6,811 nucleotides of DNA from Lysinibacillus sp. (GTDB taxonomy: Bacteria > Bacillota > Bacilli > Bacillales_A > Planococcaceae). Positions 1 through 6,679 of the stretch are shown piece after piece (within the stretch, counting starts at the first letter, position 1; each line of letters starts with the position of its first letter). The notes below the pieces were generated by a model. The model was not told the DNA's origin. It did not search any database and worked only from the letters and a program-made list of their open reading frames with translations. The stretch spans positions 1-6,811 of the forward strand of contig JAAYHP010000137.1 of assembly GCA_012735355.1 (NCBI GenBank). Reading direction: 5' to 3'. The translations under genes were made by a program, and so were the position numbers.

Positions 1-1
1 C

Positions 2-1330
2 GGCGCGCATATTTTAGCCATTAAAGATATGGCAGGGCTGCTTAAACCAAATGCAGCTTATCGTTTAATTTCCGAATTGAAGGAAACAACAGATTTGCCA
101 ATTCATCTTCATACCCATGATACAAGCGGAAATGGGATTTTCGTTTATGCAAAAGCCATTGAAGCTGGAGTGGACATTATTGATACGGCATTAGGTTCCA
201 TGGCTGGCTTAACATCTCAGCCAAGCGCCAATTCGCTCTACTATGCTTTAAGCGGCGAAAAACGACAAGTTAGAGCGGATATAGACTCCCTTGAAAAACT
301 ATCTTACTATTGGGCGGATGTGCGAAAATATTATGTAGATTTCGAAAGCGGCATGAATGCCCCTCATTCAGAAGTGTATGTACACGAAATGCCTGGCGGA
401 CAATACAGCAACTTGCAGCAACAAGCGAAAGCAGTAGGGCTTGGGGACCGCTGGGAGCAAGTAAAGAAAATGTATTCCCGCGTCAATTTAATGTTTGGCG
501 ATATTGTAAAAGTAACGCCATCATCAAAAGTTGTTGGCGATATGGCGCTTTTTATGGTGCAAAATGATTTAGATGAAGAAAATATTTTTGAGCGCGGGAA
601 AACGCTTGACTTCCCTGATTCCGTCATTGAATTTTTCCAAGGTTATCTAGGACAGCCTTATGGCGGATTCCCGAAAAAACTGCAAAAGCTTATACTAAAA
701 GACCTCAAGCCAATTACGGTGCGCCCTGGTGAACTGCTTGAGCCGGTTGATTTTAGTAAACTTGCTGTTGAGCTGGAAGAAAAAGTCGGATTCAAACCGA
801 CTGAGAAAGACTTAATCTCCTATGCACTATATCCAAAAGTATTTGAAGAATACGCTAAAGTGCGTGCTCAATATGGTGACATTTCTGTATTAGATACTCC
901 AACATTCTTATATGGTTTGCGCCTGGGCGAAGAAATTGAAGTGGAAATTGAAAAAGGAAAAACATTGATTATTAAATTAGTGTCCATTGGCGAACCTCAA
1001 CATGATGGTACACGGGTAATTTACTTTGAAATTAACGGCCAACCTCGGGAAATTGTCGTTCAAGATATGACGGTCGAAGTAACAGGCAATCAAGCGGTAA
1101 AGGCAGACCCTTCAAATCCGAATCAAATAGGAGCAACGATGCCAGGTACAATATTAAAAGTGGTTGTATCAAAAGGTAGCCCGGTTAAACGAGGTGACCA
1201 TTTATTAATTACAGAAGCAATGAAGATGGAAACAACTGTACAAGCTCCAAAAGACGGAATTGTAAAAGAAATTTACGTACAAGTAGGAGATTCGATTTCA
1301 ACAGGTGACTTATTGATTGAAATGGAATAA
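2..1330 (+). CDS. pycA: Pyruvate carboxylase, C-terminal 442 residues (5' end outside window)
   Basis: Biotin-dependent cytoplasmic enzyme that makes oxaloacetate from pyruvate, bicarbonate and ATP (anaplerosis). The reading frame is open from base 2, so this is a fragment cut by the window edge; the full protein is usually about 1,150 residues, and the biotin carboxylase half is missing here. Counting from base 2, the carboxyltransferase domain shows the IKDMAG motif with the lysine (K8) that is carboxylated in this family, the HTHD metal ligands (H37, H39; spacing +29 and +31 from the lysine, as in the family) and the catalytic threonine in KVTPSS (T172). A tetramerisation/linker region follows at about 180-330. 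The biotin carrier domain occupies about 375-442, with the AMKME biotinyl-lysine at K408, 35 residues from the end as usual. No lesion is seen. The ctaA gene, which follows pycA in B. subtilis, is absent here; a convergent rocD follows instead. Confidence 0.97.
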   Translation, partial: GAHILAIKDMAGLLKPNAAYRLISELKETTDLPIHLHTHDTSGNGIFVYAKAIEAGVDIIDTALGSMAGLTSQPSANSLYYALSGEKRQVRADIDSLEKLSYYWADVRKYYVDFESGMNAPHSEVYVHEMPGGQYSNLQQQAKAVGLGDRWEQVKKMYSRVNLMFGDIVKVTPSSKVVGDMALFMVQNDLDEENIFERGKTLDFPDSVIEFFQGYLGQPYGGFPKKLQKLILKDLKPITVRPGELLEPVDFSKLAVELEEKVGFKPTEKDLISYALYPKVFEEYAKVRAQYGDISVLDTPTFLYGLRLGEEIEVEIEKGKTLIIKLVSIGEPQHDGTRVIYFEINGQPREIVVQDMTVEVTGNQAVKADPSNPNQIGATMPGTILKVVVSKGSPVKRGDHLLITEAMKMETTVQAPKDGIVKEIYVQVGDSISTGDLLIEME

Positions 1331-1441
1331 AGTCGGGACTGTTCACACTTTACCATCAAAAACTCATCATTTTCTCTTAAAAAGAAAATGATGAGTTTTT
1401 CCTTTTGTTCCGGCATCTTTTTTACTTTCTGGACTGTCCCA
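1331..1441. repeat. GGGAC/GTCCC boxes flanking the terminator
   Basis: GGACTGT occurs as a direct repeat at 1336-1342 and 1431-1437. The outer GGGAC at 1335-1339 can pair with GTCCC at 1436-1440, enclosing the terminator hairpin. Read on the minus strand, the right box is TGGGACA, starting 7 bases after the rocD stop. The same heptamer follows the mmpL stop at 6702-6708. Similar boxes in intergenic repeats of Firmicutes are recalled from general knowledge. The pairing is only 5 bp, so its significance is uncertain. Confidence 0.35.
1358..1400. terminator. Bidirectional intrinsic terminator between pycA and rocD
   Basis: A perfect 18-bp inverted repeat: arm AAAAACTCATCATTTTCT at 1358-1375, a 7-nt loop, and the complementary arm at 1383-1400. 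On the plus strand the hairpin ends in TTTTT and is followed by CCTTTTG. On the minus strand it also ends in TTTTT. It lies 27 bases after the pycA stop and 48 bases after the rocD stop, so one structure can serve both convergent genes. The stem is AT-rich apart from the CTCATC core. Confidence 0.9.
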
Positions 1442-1448
1442 TTTTCCT

Positions 1449-2642
1449 TTATGATAAGACTTTTTTAATGCGCTCGAGGGCCCAGTCGATATCATCCTTT
1501 GTGATAATAAGTGGAGGAGCAAGTCGAATGACATGTTCGTGAGTCTCTTTACATAACAATCCCTTTTCCATTAATTGTTCACAGTATTTGCGAGCAGGTT
1601 CCTTTAATTCAATACCGATAAATAAACCTTTTCCACGAATCTCTTTAATGATAGGAGATTTTAATTTTAATAGCTCTTCTTTCAAATAATTCCCTAGCTC
1701 TAAAGAACGTTCAACTAATTTTTCTTCTTCGATTACATCGAGGGCTGCAATGGAAACAGCGCACGCCAGTGGATTTCCGCCAAATGTAGAACCGTGAGAA
1801 CCAGGGTTCAATACGCCGAGTATTTCCTTATTGGCAACGACAGCAGAAATCGGAAATACCCCTCCACCTAATGCTTTACCGAGTACAATGATGTCAGGGA
1901 TTACATCTTCCCACTCGCAAGCAAACATTTTTCCAGTTCGACCAAGTCCCGTTTGAATTTCATCAGCAATCAATAATACATTATTTTCTTTGCAGATTTG
2001 CGCAGCTTGTTTTAAGTAGCCTTCTGTAGGGATGATGATTCCTGCTTCTCCTTGAATCGGTTCTACAATAAATGCAGCTGTGTTTGGGGTAATGGCTTCT
2101 TTTAGAGCTTCTATATCGCCATATGGAACTAATTTAAATCCAGGAAGTAGTGGCCCGAACCCACGCTGATATTCTTTTTCGGAAGAGAGGGAAACAGGAA
2201 CCATTGTGCGACCGTGAAAGTTTCCGATACAGCCAATAACCTCAGCTTTATTCTCTTCTACGCCTTTTACTTCATAAGCCCACCGGCGAGCCACTTTAAT
2301 AGCAGATTCCACTGCCTCTGCACCGGTATTCATTGGCAAGATCATATTTTTCCCCGTTATTTTACACAGTTTTTCATACCAAGGTCCAAGTTGGTCGTTA
2401 TGAAAAGCACGGGAAGTTAACGTTACTCGATTTGCTTGATTTATTAACGCTTGAATGATTTTCGGATGACGATGGCCTTGGTTTAAAGCGGAATAAGAAG
2501 AGAGCATATCCATATATTGTATTCCTTCTGGATCCTTCACCCATATGCCTTCAGCTTCAGCTATTACAACCGGAAGTGGATGGTAATTATGGGCACCAAG
2601 TTTATTCGTCAATTCTATAATCTCTTTCGTCCTTTTACCCAT
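1449..2642 (-). CDS. rocD: Ornithine aminotransferase (ornithine-oxoacid transaminase)
   Basis: PLP-dependent class III aminotransferase, cytoplasmic. It moves the delta-amino group of ornithine to 2-oxoglutarate, giving glutamate-5-semialdehyde and glutamate, and so links arginine/ornithine breakdown to glutamate and proline. The 397-residue length is normal, and the sequence is very close to B. subtilis RocD as remembered. Visible residues, matched to human OAT: Y20 (NYHPLP), the phosphate-binding TGAEA at 106-110, F142 and R145 (NFHGRT), the E199 switch residue (QGEAG), D227 against the pyridine nitrogen (ADEIQTG), the PLP lysine K256 (LGKALGGG) and the substrate-gating R373 (VIRLAPP). All are intact. 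The start is fixed by AAGGAGG at 2651-2657, 8 bases before ATG. It lies downstream of tetR on the same strand, but the 151-bp gap and unrelated roles argue for separate control. No rocE, rocF, rocA or rocR is in the window, and no clear sigma-54 -24/-12 promoter was found. Acetylornithine aminotransferase is the main alternative family; the NYHPLP and RAFHNDQ motifs favour RocD. Confidence 0.96.
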   Translation of the reverse strand: MGKRTKEIIELTNKLGAHNYHPLPVVIAEAEGIWVKDPEGIQYMDMLSSYSALNQGHRHPKIIQALINQANRVTLTSRAFHNDQLGPWYEKLCKITGKNMILPMNTGAEAVESAIKVARRWAYEVKGVEENKAEVIGCIGNFHGRTMVPVSLSSEKEYQRGFGPLLPGFKLVPYGDIEALKEAITPNTAAFIVEPIQGEAGIIIPTEGYLKQAAQICKENNVLLIADEIQTGLGRTGKMFACEWEDVIPDIIVLGKALGGGVFPISAVVANKEILGVLNPGSHGSTFGGNPLACAVSIAALDVIEEEKLVERSLELGNYLKEELLKLKSPIIKEIRGKGLFIGIELKEPARKYCEQLMEKGLLCKETHEHVIRLAPPLIITKDDIDWALERIKKVLS

Positions 2643-2793
2643 ATAAAAATCCTCCTTAAAATGTAGTGGAAGGGTGCAAATAAGGAAATAAAAGATTCTT
2701 AAGTTGTTAACTATGATTTGCTTATAAAGCTATTATATATGAAACAAATCACCCTATTGGTCTAAATATAATAATTTGTTAAATTTTATAAAA
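2643..2793. other. AT-rich gap between tetR and rocD
   Basis: It holds the rocD ribosome site (2651-2657) and probably the rocD promoter, but no convincing -35/-10 pair. On the minus strand a TATAAT hexamer lies at 2732-2737 without a good -35. A second candidate, TTGTTT followed by TATAAG, has only a 15-bp spacer. No sigma-54 GG-N10-GC signature precedes the one TTTGCA on that strand. The gap also holds the inverted repeats listed separately. No small gene is seen. Confidence 0.5.
2743..2780 (-). repeat. Inverted repeat downstream of tetR / upstream of rocD
   Basis: AACAAAT at 2743-2749 and ATTTGTT at 2774-2780 are perfect 7-bp complements 24 bases apart. In the tetR transcript, G-U and A-U pairs can extend the stem inward to about 11 pairs. 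The arm is followed on the minus strand only by a weak TTTC, not a true T-run, so at best it is a poor terminator for tetR. It could instead be a paired protein-binding site ahead of rocD. Chance is possible in such AT-rich DNA. Confidence 0.3.
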
Positions 2794-2795
2794 TT
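2782..2795. repeat. 14-bp perfect palindrome over the tetR stop codon
   Basis: AATTTTATAAAATT is a perfect palindrome that overlaps the first two bases (plus-strand order) of the tetR stop complement. It resembles the outer arms of the CodY box (AATTTTCNGAAAATT) but is one base short and lacks the central C and G, so CodY binding is only a guess. Chance is a fair explanation in AT-rich sequence. Confidence 0.25.
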
Positions 2796-3363
2796 AGCCT
2801 TTATTATTGGCGATTCTTAGTTCTGCTCCCCGAAGATGGTCTTGAATAAATAAATCAATCATATCAACTATTTCCTCAGGTGATTGATCCATTTCACCAT
2901 TTAGCCAACTTTCTGCAAGGGATCCGACAGCTAATGTGAAAAAATGGGATAAAAAGGATAGATAGTCTTCTTGGGCCTGGAACTTTTTCCCGAAGTCATA
3001 GACGATCCGATGGACAATATTATGAATATCAGAATAGAAAAATCGTTTAATATGCTCGTGACCCAAAGATTGCAATGCACGTAAACAAATTGTCCGGTTT
3101 TCATGTAAATAATAAAACAATTGCAAAAGTCCCTCTTGCCACACTTTCGCGTTCTCATGCACATTAATAAGGACAAGAGCTTCTAGTTGAAAAGTCCATT
3201 TCATTAAATCGTAAATATCCTCAAAATGATAATAAAAGGTTTGTCTATTTAAGCCAGCTAGATCCGTAATTTCCCTAATAGAAATTTTTTCAACGGACTT
3301 TTCTTTCATTAGTTCTTTTAGAGAATTAGAAAGAAGTTTTTTTGTTTCATGACTATTTTTCAT
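2794..3363 (-). CDS. TetR/AcrR-family transcriptional regulator
   Basis: A 189-residue DNA-binding protein, normal length for TetR regulators. Residues about 9-55 form the N-terminal helix-turn-helix domain: the recognition region runs from ISIREITDLAGL (27-38) into NRQTFYYHF (39-47), the typical TetR signature. Residues about 75-180 are all helical in character and look like the C-terminal ligand/dimer domain of the DhaS-like subgroup (FFTLAVGSLAESWLNGEM is typical). There is no signal peptide or membrane segment. Translation signals are GAAGGGAA at 3373-3380, 9 bases before ATG. It is divergent from the MMPL transporter gene, and its -10 candidate overlaps a palindrome, which suggests it represses itself and the exporter until a toxic ligand binds. 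The arrangement matches S. aureus farR-farE; the true ligand is unknown. A role at rocD is less likely but not excluded. Confidence 0.92.
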   Translation of the reverse strand: MKNSHETKKLLSNSLKELMKEKSVEKISIREITDLAGLNRQTFYYHFEDIYDLMKWTFQLEALVLINVHENAKVWQEGLLQLFYYLHENRTICLRALQSLGHEHIKRFFYSDIHNIVHRIVYDFGKKFQAQEDYLSFLSHFFTLAVGSLAESWLNGEMDQSPEEIVDMIDLFIQDHLRGAELRIANNKG

Positions 3364-3386
3364 GTAAATACATTCCCTTCAGTCTG

Positions 3387-3400
3387 TGTTTATTTAAACA
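3387..3400. promoter_or_regulatory. Candidate operator palindrome of the TetR regulator
   Basis: TGTTTA-TT-TAAACA has perfect 6-bp arms around a 2-base centre. It covers the tetR -10 candidate (3392-3397) and the -35 candidate of the transporter (3395-3400), so one bound dimer could block both promoters. A second imperfect repeat, ACAAATG (3398-3404) with CATTGT (3411-3416), overlaps its right edge and might extend the site. Binding is inferred from position and symmetry only. Confidence 0.5.
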
Positions 3401-3419
3401 AATGGTATTACATTGTCTA
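3392..3419 (-). promoter_or_regulatory. Candidate SigA promoter of tetR
   Basis: Read on the minus strand, -35 TAGACA (3414-3419; 5 of 6 to TTGACA), a 16-bp spacer, and -10 TTAAAT (3392-3397; 4 of 6). The predicted start is near 3385, giving a short leader of about 22 bases that just holds the ribosome site. Confidence 0.5.
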
Positions 3420-3423
3420 TATT
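3395..3423 (+). promoter_or_regulatory. Candidate SigA promoter of the MMPL transporter
   Basis: -35 TAAACA (3395-3400; 4 of 6), a 17-bp spacer, and -10 TATATT (3418-3423; 5 of 6). It interlocks with the divergent tetR promoter. If right, the mRNA starts near 3430 and carries a leader of about 140 bases before the TTG start at 3569. Confidence 0.42.
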
Positions 3424-3568
3424 TTAAATTTCTTTCTCATGTTACGGTAATAATAGATTTTTTGTCATTCATCGAAGTTTGTGATTGTTAGCAGGGGAGA
3501 CTCTGTTTCAAATGAATTTCGCTGAATGTTTTTTCATTTTAAACATCATCAAGAAAGGATTTGATAAT
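3424..3568 (+). other. Leader region of the transporter gene; start-codon signals
   Basis: The frame of the transporter stays open upstream to a TTG at 3485 and an ATG at 3512, but neither suits as well as TTG at 3569. That codon has AAAGGA at 3554-3559 with a 9-base spacer, and it puts the start 11 residues before the first membrane segment. The ATG at 3512 has AGGGGAG at 3493-3499, a little far at 12 bases. AAATGAA (3510-3516) and TTCATTT (3533-3539) can pair around a 16-base loop in the leader. No known riboswitch or separate small gene was recognised. Confidence 0.5.
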
Positions 3569-6500
3569 TTGAAGTTGAAAGATTGGTTGAATGTACGTAC
3601 AGCTTCATTTATTTTTTGGCTTGTTATTTCTATTATTATGATAATAACAATGCCAAATTTAGATACATTAGTTCGGGAAAAAGGCCAAGTGGAGATGCCC
3701 GATTATGTTCAAAGTACCATCGCCAAAAACATACTTACAGAGATGGAAACGGATGGTAAAGAAAACTATCAATTTATTGCTGTTTTTAATAGTAGTGAAA
3801 AATTCACCGATGAGCAAAAGCGAGAAATTGATGAATTGATTGAAGTTCTCAGAGAAAAGGAAGAAGAACTAGGCATTACAAATATTTTAGCTTATAACGA
3901 GAGCGAAGAAACAGAAAAACAACTTGTTTCAGAAGATGGAACTACTATTTTAACTCAAATTGCTGTAGATAAAAGTGTCGGAACGGTAGAAGAAGTTGCG
4001 GAGCAATTAAGAGCCATTGTTAAAACGGAAACGGTCGATACATATTTTACCGGAACGGATCTTGTACTTGATGATTTTTCAAAATCATCTCAAGAAGGAA
4101 TAAAAAAGACGGAGATTATCGCCGTTATATTTATATTAATTGTGTTAGTACTCGTATTCCGCTCGCCGGTCGTACCTTTAGTATCGCTCATTACAGTGGG
4201 CGTATCATATATTGTATCCCTTGGAATTGTAGCTCAGTTAGTTGAACACTTTGATTTTCCTTTTTCTAACTTTACTCAAATGTTTCTGATTGTGATTTTG
4301 TTTGGGATTGGAACGGATTATAATATTCTCCTTTATACGCGATTTAAAGAAGAAGTTAGTAAAGGCGGTCACATTTTAAAAGCCATTACTGAAACGTATC
4401 GCACTGCAGGTAAAACGGTAGTATATAGCGGCATTGCAGTATTTATTGGATTTATGGCGCTATACTTAGCGGAGTTTAAATTGTACCAGGCGACTTCTGC
4501 TGTGGCGATAAGTGTGGCAGTGTTGTTGCTTGTGCTCATTACTTTGAATCCTTTCTTCATGGCGGTGCTCGGATTTAAAATGTTTTGGCCAATTAAAAAA
4601 GTAAATGGCCATCGGGAAAATAAGTTGTGGGAAGCTCTATCGAAGTTTTCTTTCTTTAGACCAATTTCCGCTATCGCGATTATTGCGGTCATCTGTATAC
4701 CATTTATTTATTTAAATTCAGGTGAGCTAAATTATAACGATTTAGTGGAAATTAATGATAAATACGAATCAAAACAAGCGATTCAAGTGATTGAAGAACA
4801 TTTTCCAGCTGGCTTTTCAGCACCAACGAATTTAGTTATTCAATCCGATGAATCTCTTGCAACACAAAAAGCTTTACAAGATATTGATAAGTTAGCAGAA
4901 GCGATATCGAAGGTAGAAGGGGTATCGGAAGTTTATTCTGTTACTCGGCCTGCCGGTGAAAAAATAAAAGAATTGTATGTTCAAGATCAAACGAATACAT
5001 TAACAGACGGTCTTGGAACAGCTCAAGATGGAATTACAGAAATTCATGATGGACTGTTCGAGGCTGAGAATGAATTAGGAAAAGTCGATAAAGATCAGTT
5101 TAATAGCATACAACAACTGATTGATGGAATGACAGAGATGGAGCGAGGCGCAGGGCAATTAGGTGATGCGTTACGCCTTGTATCTCAAGGGTTTGAAGAT
5201 GGTGCAGTAGGTGCGCAACAATTAAGCGATGGTTTATCATCTTTAAAAGAAAATATTAGCCAGTTATACGAAGGGGCTACTGTTCTACAAAGTGGTTACG
5301 GTCAATTAGAGAACGCTTTTAACTCTTTCTCAAACACATTTACTATGATTAGCCAAGCGGTAGAACAAAGCTATCAAAGTTTTTCCGCTATTGCACAGTC
5401 GTTAATGGCAACTGTTTCAACGAATCCTGAACTAAATGCTGATGAAAATATGATGGTTGCCATAAGTATTGCAGGGCAAGGAAAAGAACAATCGAAGGCT
5501 TTATTAGAACAATTACAATCCATCACTCCTCAATATAATCAAGCAGTACAGTCATTACAGGAAGCCAATGCTTCCATGTCTCAAATAACAAGCGGTTTAG
5601 AAATGATGGAGACTGGCGTTACGCAACTTCAATCAGGGGCTTCTAACCTTGCTGGTGGGTTGCAATCAGGAGCTGAAGGTACATCTACTATCCAAGCCAA
5701 TATGACACAGCTTCAATCCGGTTTAGGAGCTGTTAATGAAGGTCACAAACAATTGCAACAAGGTTTAACGGCTTTACAAGATAAAATGAATCTTCTTCAA
5801 TCCGGTTTAGCACAAAGTACGGAAGGTTTATCTCTCGTTAACGATGGATTAGTAGAAGCGCAAGATTATCTTTCTGAGTTGACGAATACATCCGATGAAC
5901 TCTTTTATATTCCTCAAGAAGTTCTCGACGGAGAAGAATTTGAGAAAAGTTTAGATATGTATATGTCGGAAGATCGTCAAACGACAAAAATGATGATCAT
6001 TTTAGATGTTAACCCATATACAAAAGAAGCGATGTCTATCATTAAAGAAGTGGATGCTCAAGTGAAGGCTACCGCAAAAGGATTAAGTTTACATGATGCC
6101 ACTATTGCGCTAGGTGGGAAATCTGCACAAAATGTGGACTTGGAAACTGTTTCGACAGGTGACTTTGCAAGGACGATTGCTATTATGCTAGTCGGTATTG
6201 CCCTCGTATTACTTGTTATTACGAGATCTTTCTGGCAAACGGTGGTCATTATTGGGTCACTCATTTTAGCTTACTTTACAGCATTAGGCATTTCGGAATT
6301 AATTAGTGAATATGTTCTCGGCCAAAGTATTTTTAGTTGGAATGTGCCGTTCTTTAGCTTCATCATGATTATTACTCTTGGTGTAGACTATAGCATTTTC
6401 CTTATGATGCGATATTTAGAAAACCAAGAGAAAGGTTACGAAGCAATTATTGATGCGGCAAAACAAATCGGAGGAGTTGTTTTATCTGCAGCGATTATTT

Positions 6501-6676
6501 TAGGTGGTACCTTTGCGGCTTTATTGCCATCAGGTATTGTCACGTTAATGCAAGTGGCGACAATCGTTGTGGTAGGATTAGTGTTATTAAGCCTAATCAT
6601 GCTCCCTGCATTATTTCCAGCTATTATGGGATTCACCAATAAAATGAAACTCTTGTTGGAACGAAAGAAAGCTTAA
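3569..6676 (+). CDS. RND-superfamily MMPL-type transporter with a heptad-repeat loop
   Basis: A proton-driven exporter of the cytoplasmic membrane, 1,035 residues from TTG 3569 (1,063 if begun at TTG 3485). Two RND halves are visible. Half 1: TM1 12-28, outer loop 29-180, then TM2-TM6 at about 181-197, 203-224, 236-256, 283-302 and 306-335. Half 2: TM7 365-382, a very large outer loop 384-865, then TM8-TM12 at about 866-885, 891-912, 926-947, 967-986 and 993-1019. The Asp-Tyr pairs of the MMPL proton relay are intact in TM4 (GIGTDY, D250-Y251) and TM10 (LGVDYS, D940-Y941). The second loop holds XXXLXXG heptads at about 480-584 and 673-769, as in YhgE/Pip-type proteins, and should form an extended coiled coil outside the membrane. 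It is longer than plain YdfJ-type MMPL proteins (about 720 residues). Divergent tetR suggests drug or fatty-acid efflux like FarE, but the substrate is not readable. There are no outer-membrane partner genes, as expected for a Gram-positive. The ribosome site AAAGGA (3554-3559) decides the start. Confidence 0.9.
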   Translation: MKLKDWLNVRTASFIFWLVISIIMIITMPNLDTLVREKGQVEMPDYVQSTIAKNILTEMETDGKENYQFIAVFNSSEKFTDEQKREIDELIEVLREKEEELGITNILAYNESEETEKQLVSEDGTTILTQIAVDKSVGTVEEVAEQLRAIVKTETVDTYFTGTDLVLDDFSKSSQEGIKKTEIIAVIFILIVLVLVFRSPVVPLVSLITVGVSYIVSLGIVAQLVEHFDFPFSNFTQMFLIVILFGIGTDYNILLYTRFKEEVSKGGHILKAITETYRTAGKTVVYSGIAVFIGFMALYLAEFKLYQATSAVAISVAVLLLVLITLNPFFMAVLGFKMFWPIKKVNGHRENKLWEALSKFSFFRPISAIAIIAVICIPFIYLNSGELNYNDLVEINDKYESKQAIQVIEEHFPAGFSAPTNLVIQSDESLATQKALQDIDKLAEAISKVEGVSEVYSVTRPAGEKIKELYVQDQTNTLTDGLGTAQDGITEIHDGLFEAENELGKVDKDQFNSIQQLIDGMTEMERGAGQLGDALRLVSQGFEDGAVGAQQLSDGLSSLKENISQLYEGATVLQSGYGQLENAFNSFSNTFTMISQAVEQSYQSFSAIAQSLMATVSTNPELNADENMMVAISIAGQGKEQSKALLEQLQSITPQYNQAVQSLQEANASMSQITSGLEMMETGVTQLQSGASNLAGGLQSGAEGTSTIQANMTQLQSGLGAVNEGHKQLQQGLTALQDKMNLLQSGLAQSTEGLSLVNDGLVEAQDYLSELTNTSDELFYIPQEVLDGEEFEKSLDMYMSEDRQTTKMMIILDVNPYTKEAMSIIKEVDAQVKATAKGLSLHDATIALGGKSAQNVDLETVSTGDFARTIAIMLVGIALVLLVITRSFWQTVVIIGSLILAYFTALGISELISEYVLGQSIFSWNVPFFSFIMIITLGVDYSIFLMMRYLENQEKGYEAIIDAAKQIGGVVLSAAIILGGTFAALLPSGIVTLMQVATIVVVGLVLLSLIMLPALFPAIMGFTNKMKLLLERKKA
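5621..5872 (+). repeat. Three tandem 84-bp (28-residue) units inside the transporter gene
   Basis: Units at 5621-5704, 5705-5788 and 5789-5872 begin TQLQSGA, TQLQSGL and NLLQSGL, exactly 28 residues (four heptads) apart. Units 2 and 3 still share the identical 16-mer CTTCAATCCGGTTTAG at 5711-5726 and 5795-5810. Unit 1 has the related CTTCAATCAGGGG at the same place. The rest of each unit has diverged but keeps the L/G heptad pattern. This looks like old in-frame duplication that lengthened the loop. Confidence 0.75.
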
Positions 6677-6679
6677 AAT

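Noticed and set aside
310..627. Open frames inside pycA on both strands
   Set aside because: They overlap a strongly conserved enzyme domain, have no ribosome sites and give low-complexity or unrecognisable proteins.
2214..2420. Open frame antisense to rocD
   Set aside because: It lies wholly within conserved rocD and has no translation signal or recognisable product.
2643..2700. Possible sigma-54 (-24/-12) promoter for rocD, as in the B. subtilis roc operons
   Set aside because: The only TTTGCA on the minus strand lacks the GG doublet 10 bases upstream.
2931..3176. Open frame in another register inside tetR (minus strand)
   Set aside because: It is a shadow of the TetR gene; the Cys/Phe-rich peptide has no recognisable features.
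2643..3363. tetR-rocD operon
   Set aside because: They are co-oriented, but the gap is 151 bp with its own strong rocD ribosome site, and the roles are unrelated. Read-through cannot be excluded.
3424..3568. Riboswitch or attenuator in the transporter leader
   Set aside because: Only a weak 7-bp stem is visible, with no known riboswitch core and no terminator hairpin with a T-run.
5000..5872. CRISPR-like or minisatellite array
   Set aside because: The repetition is in-frame heptad coding sequence within one long gene, without constant repeats and variable spacers.
6058..6639. Two hydrophobic-looking open frames antisense to the transporter 3' end
   Set aside because: Antisense of membrane-segment codons often stays open and looks hydrophobic; no start signals were found.
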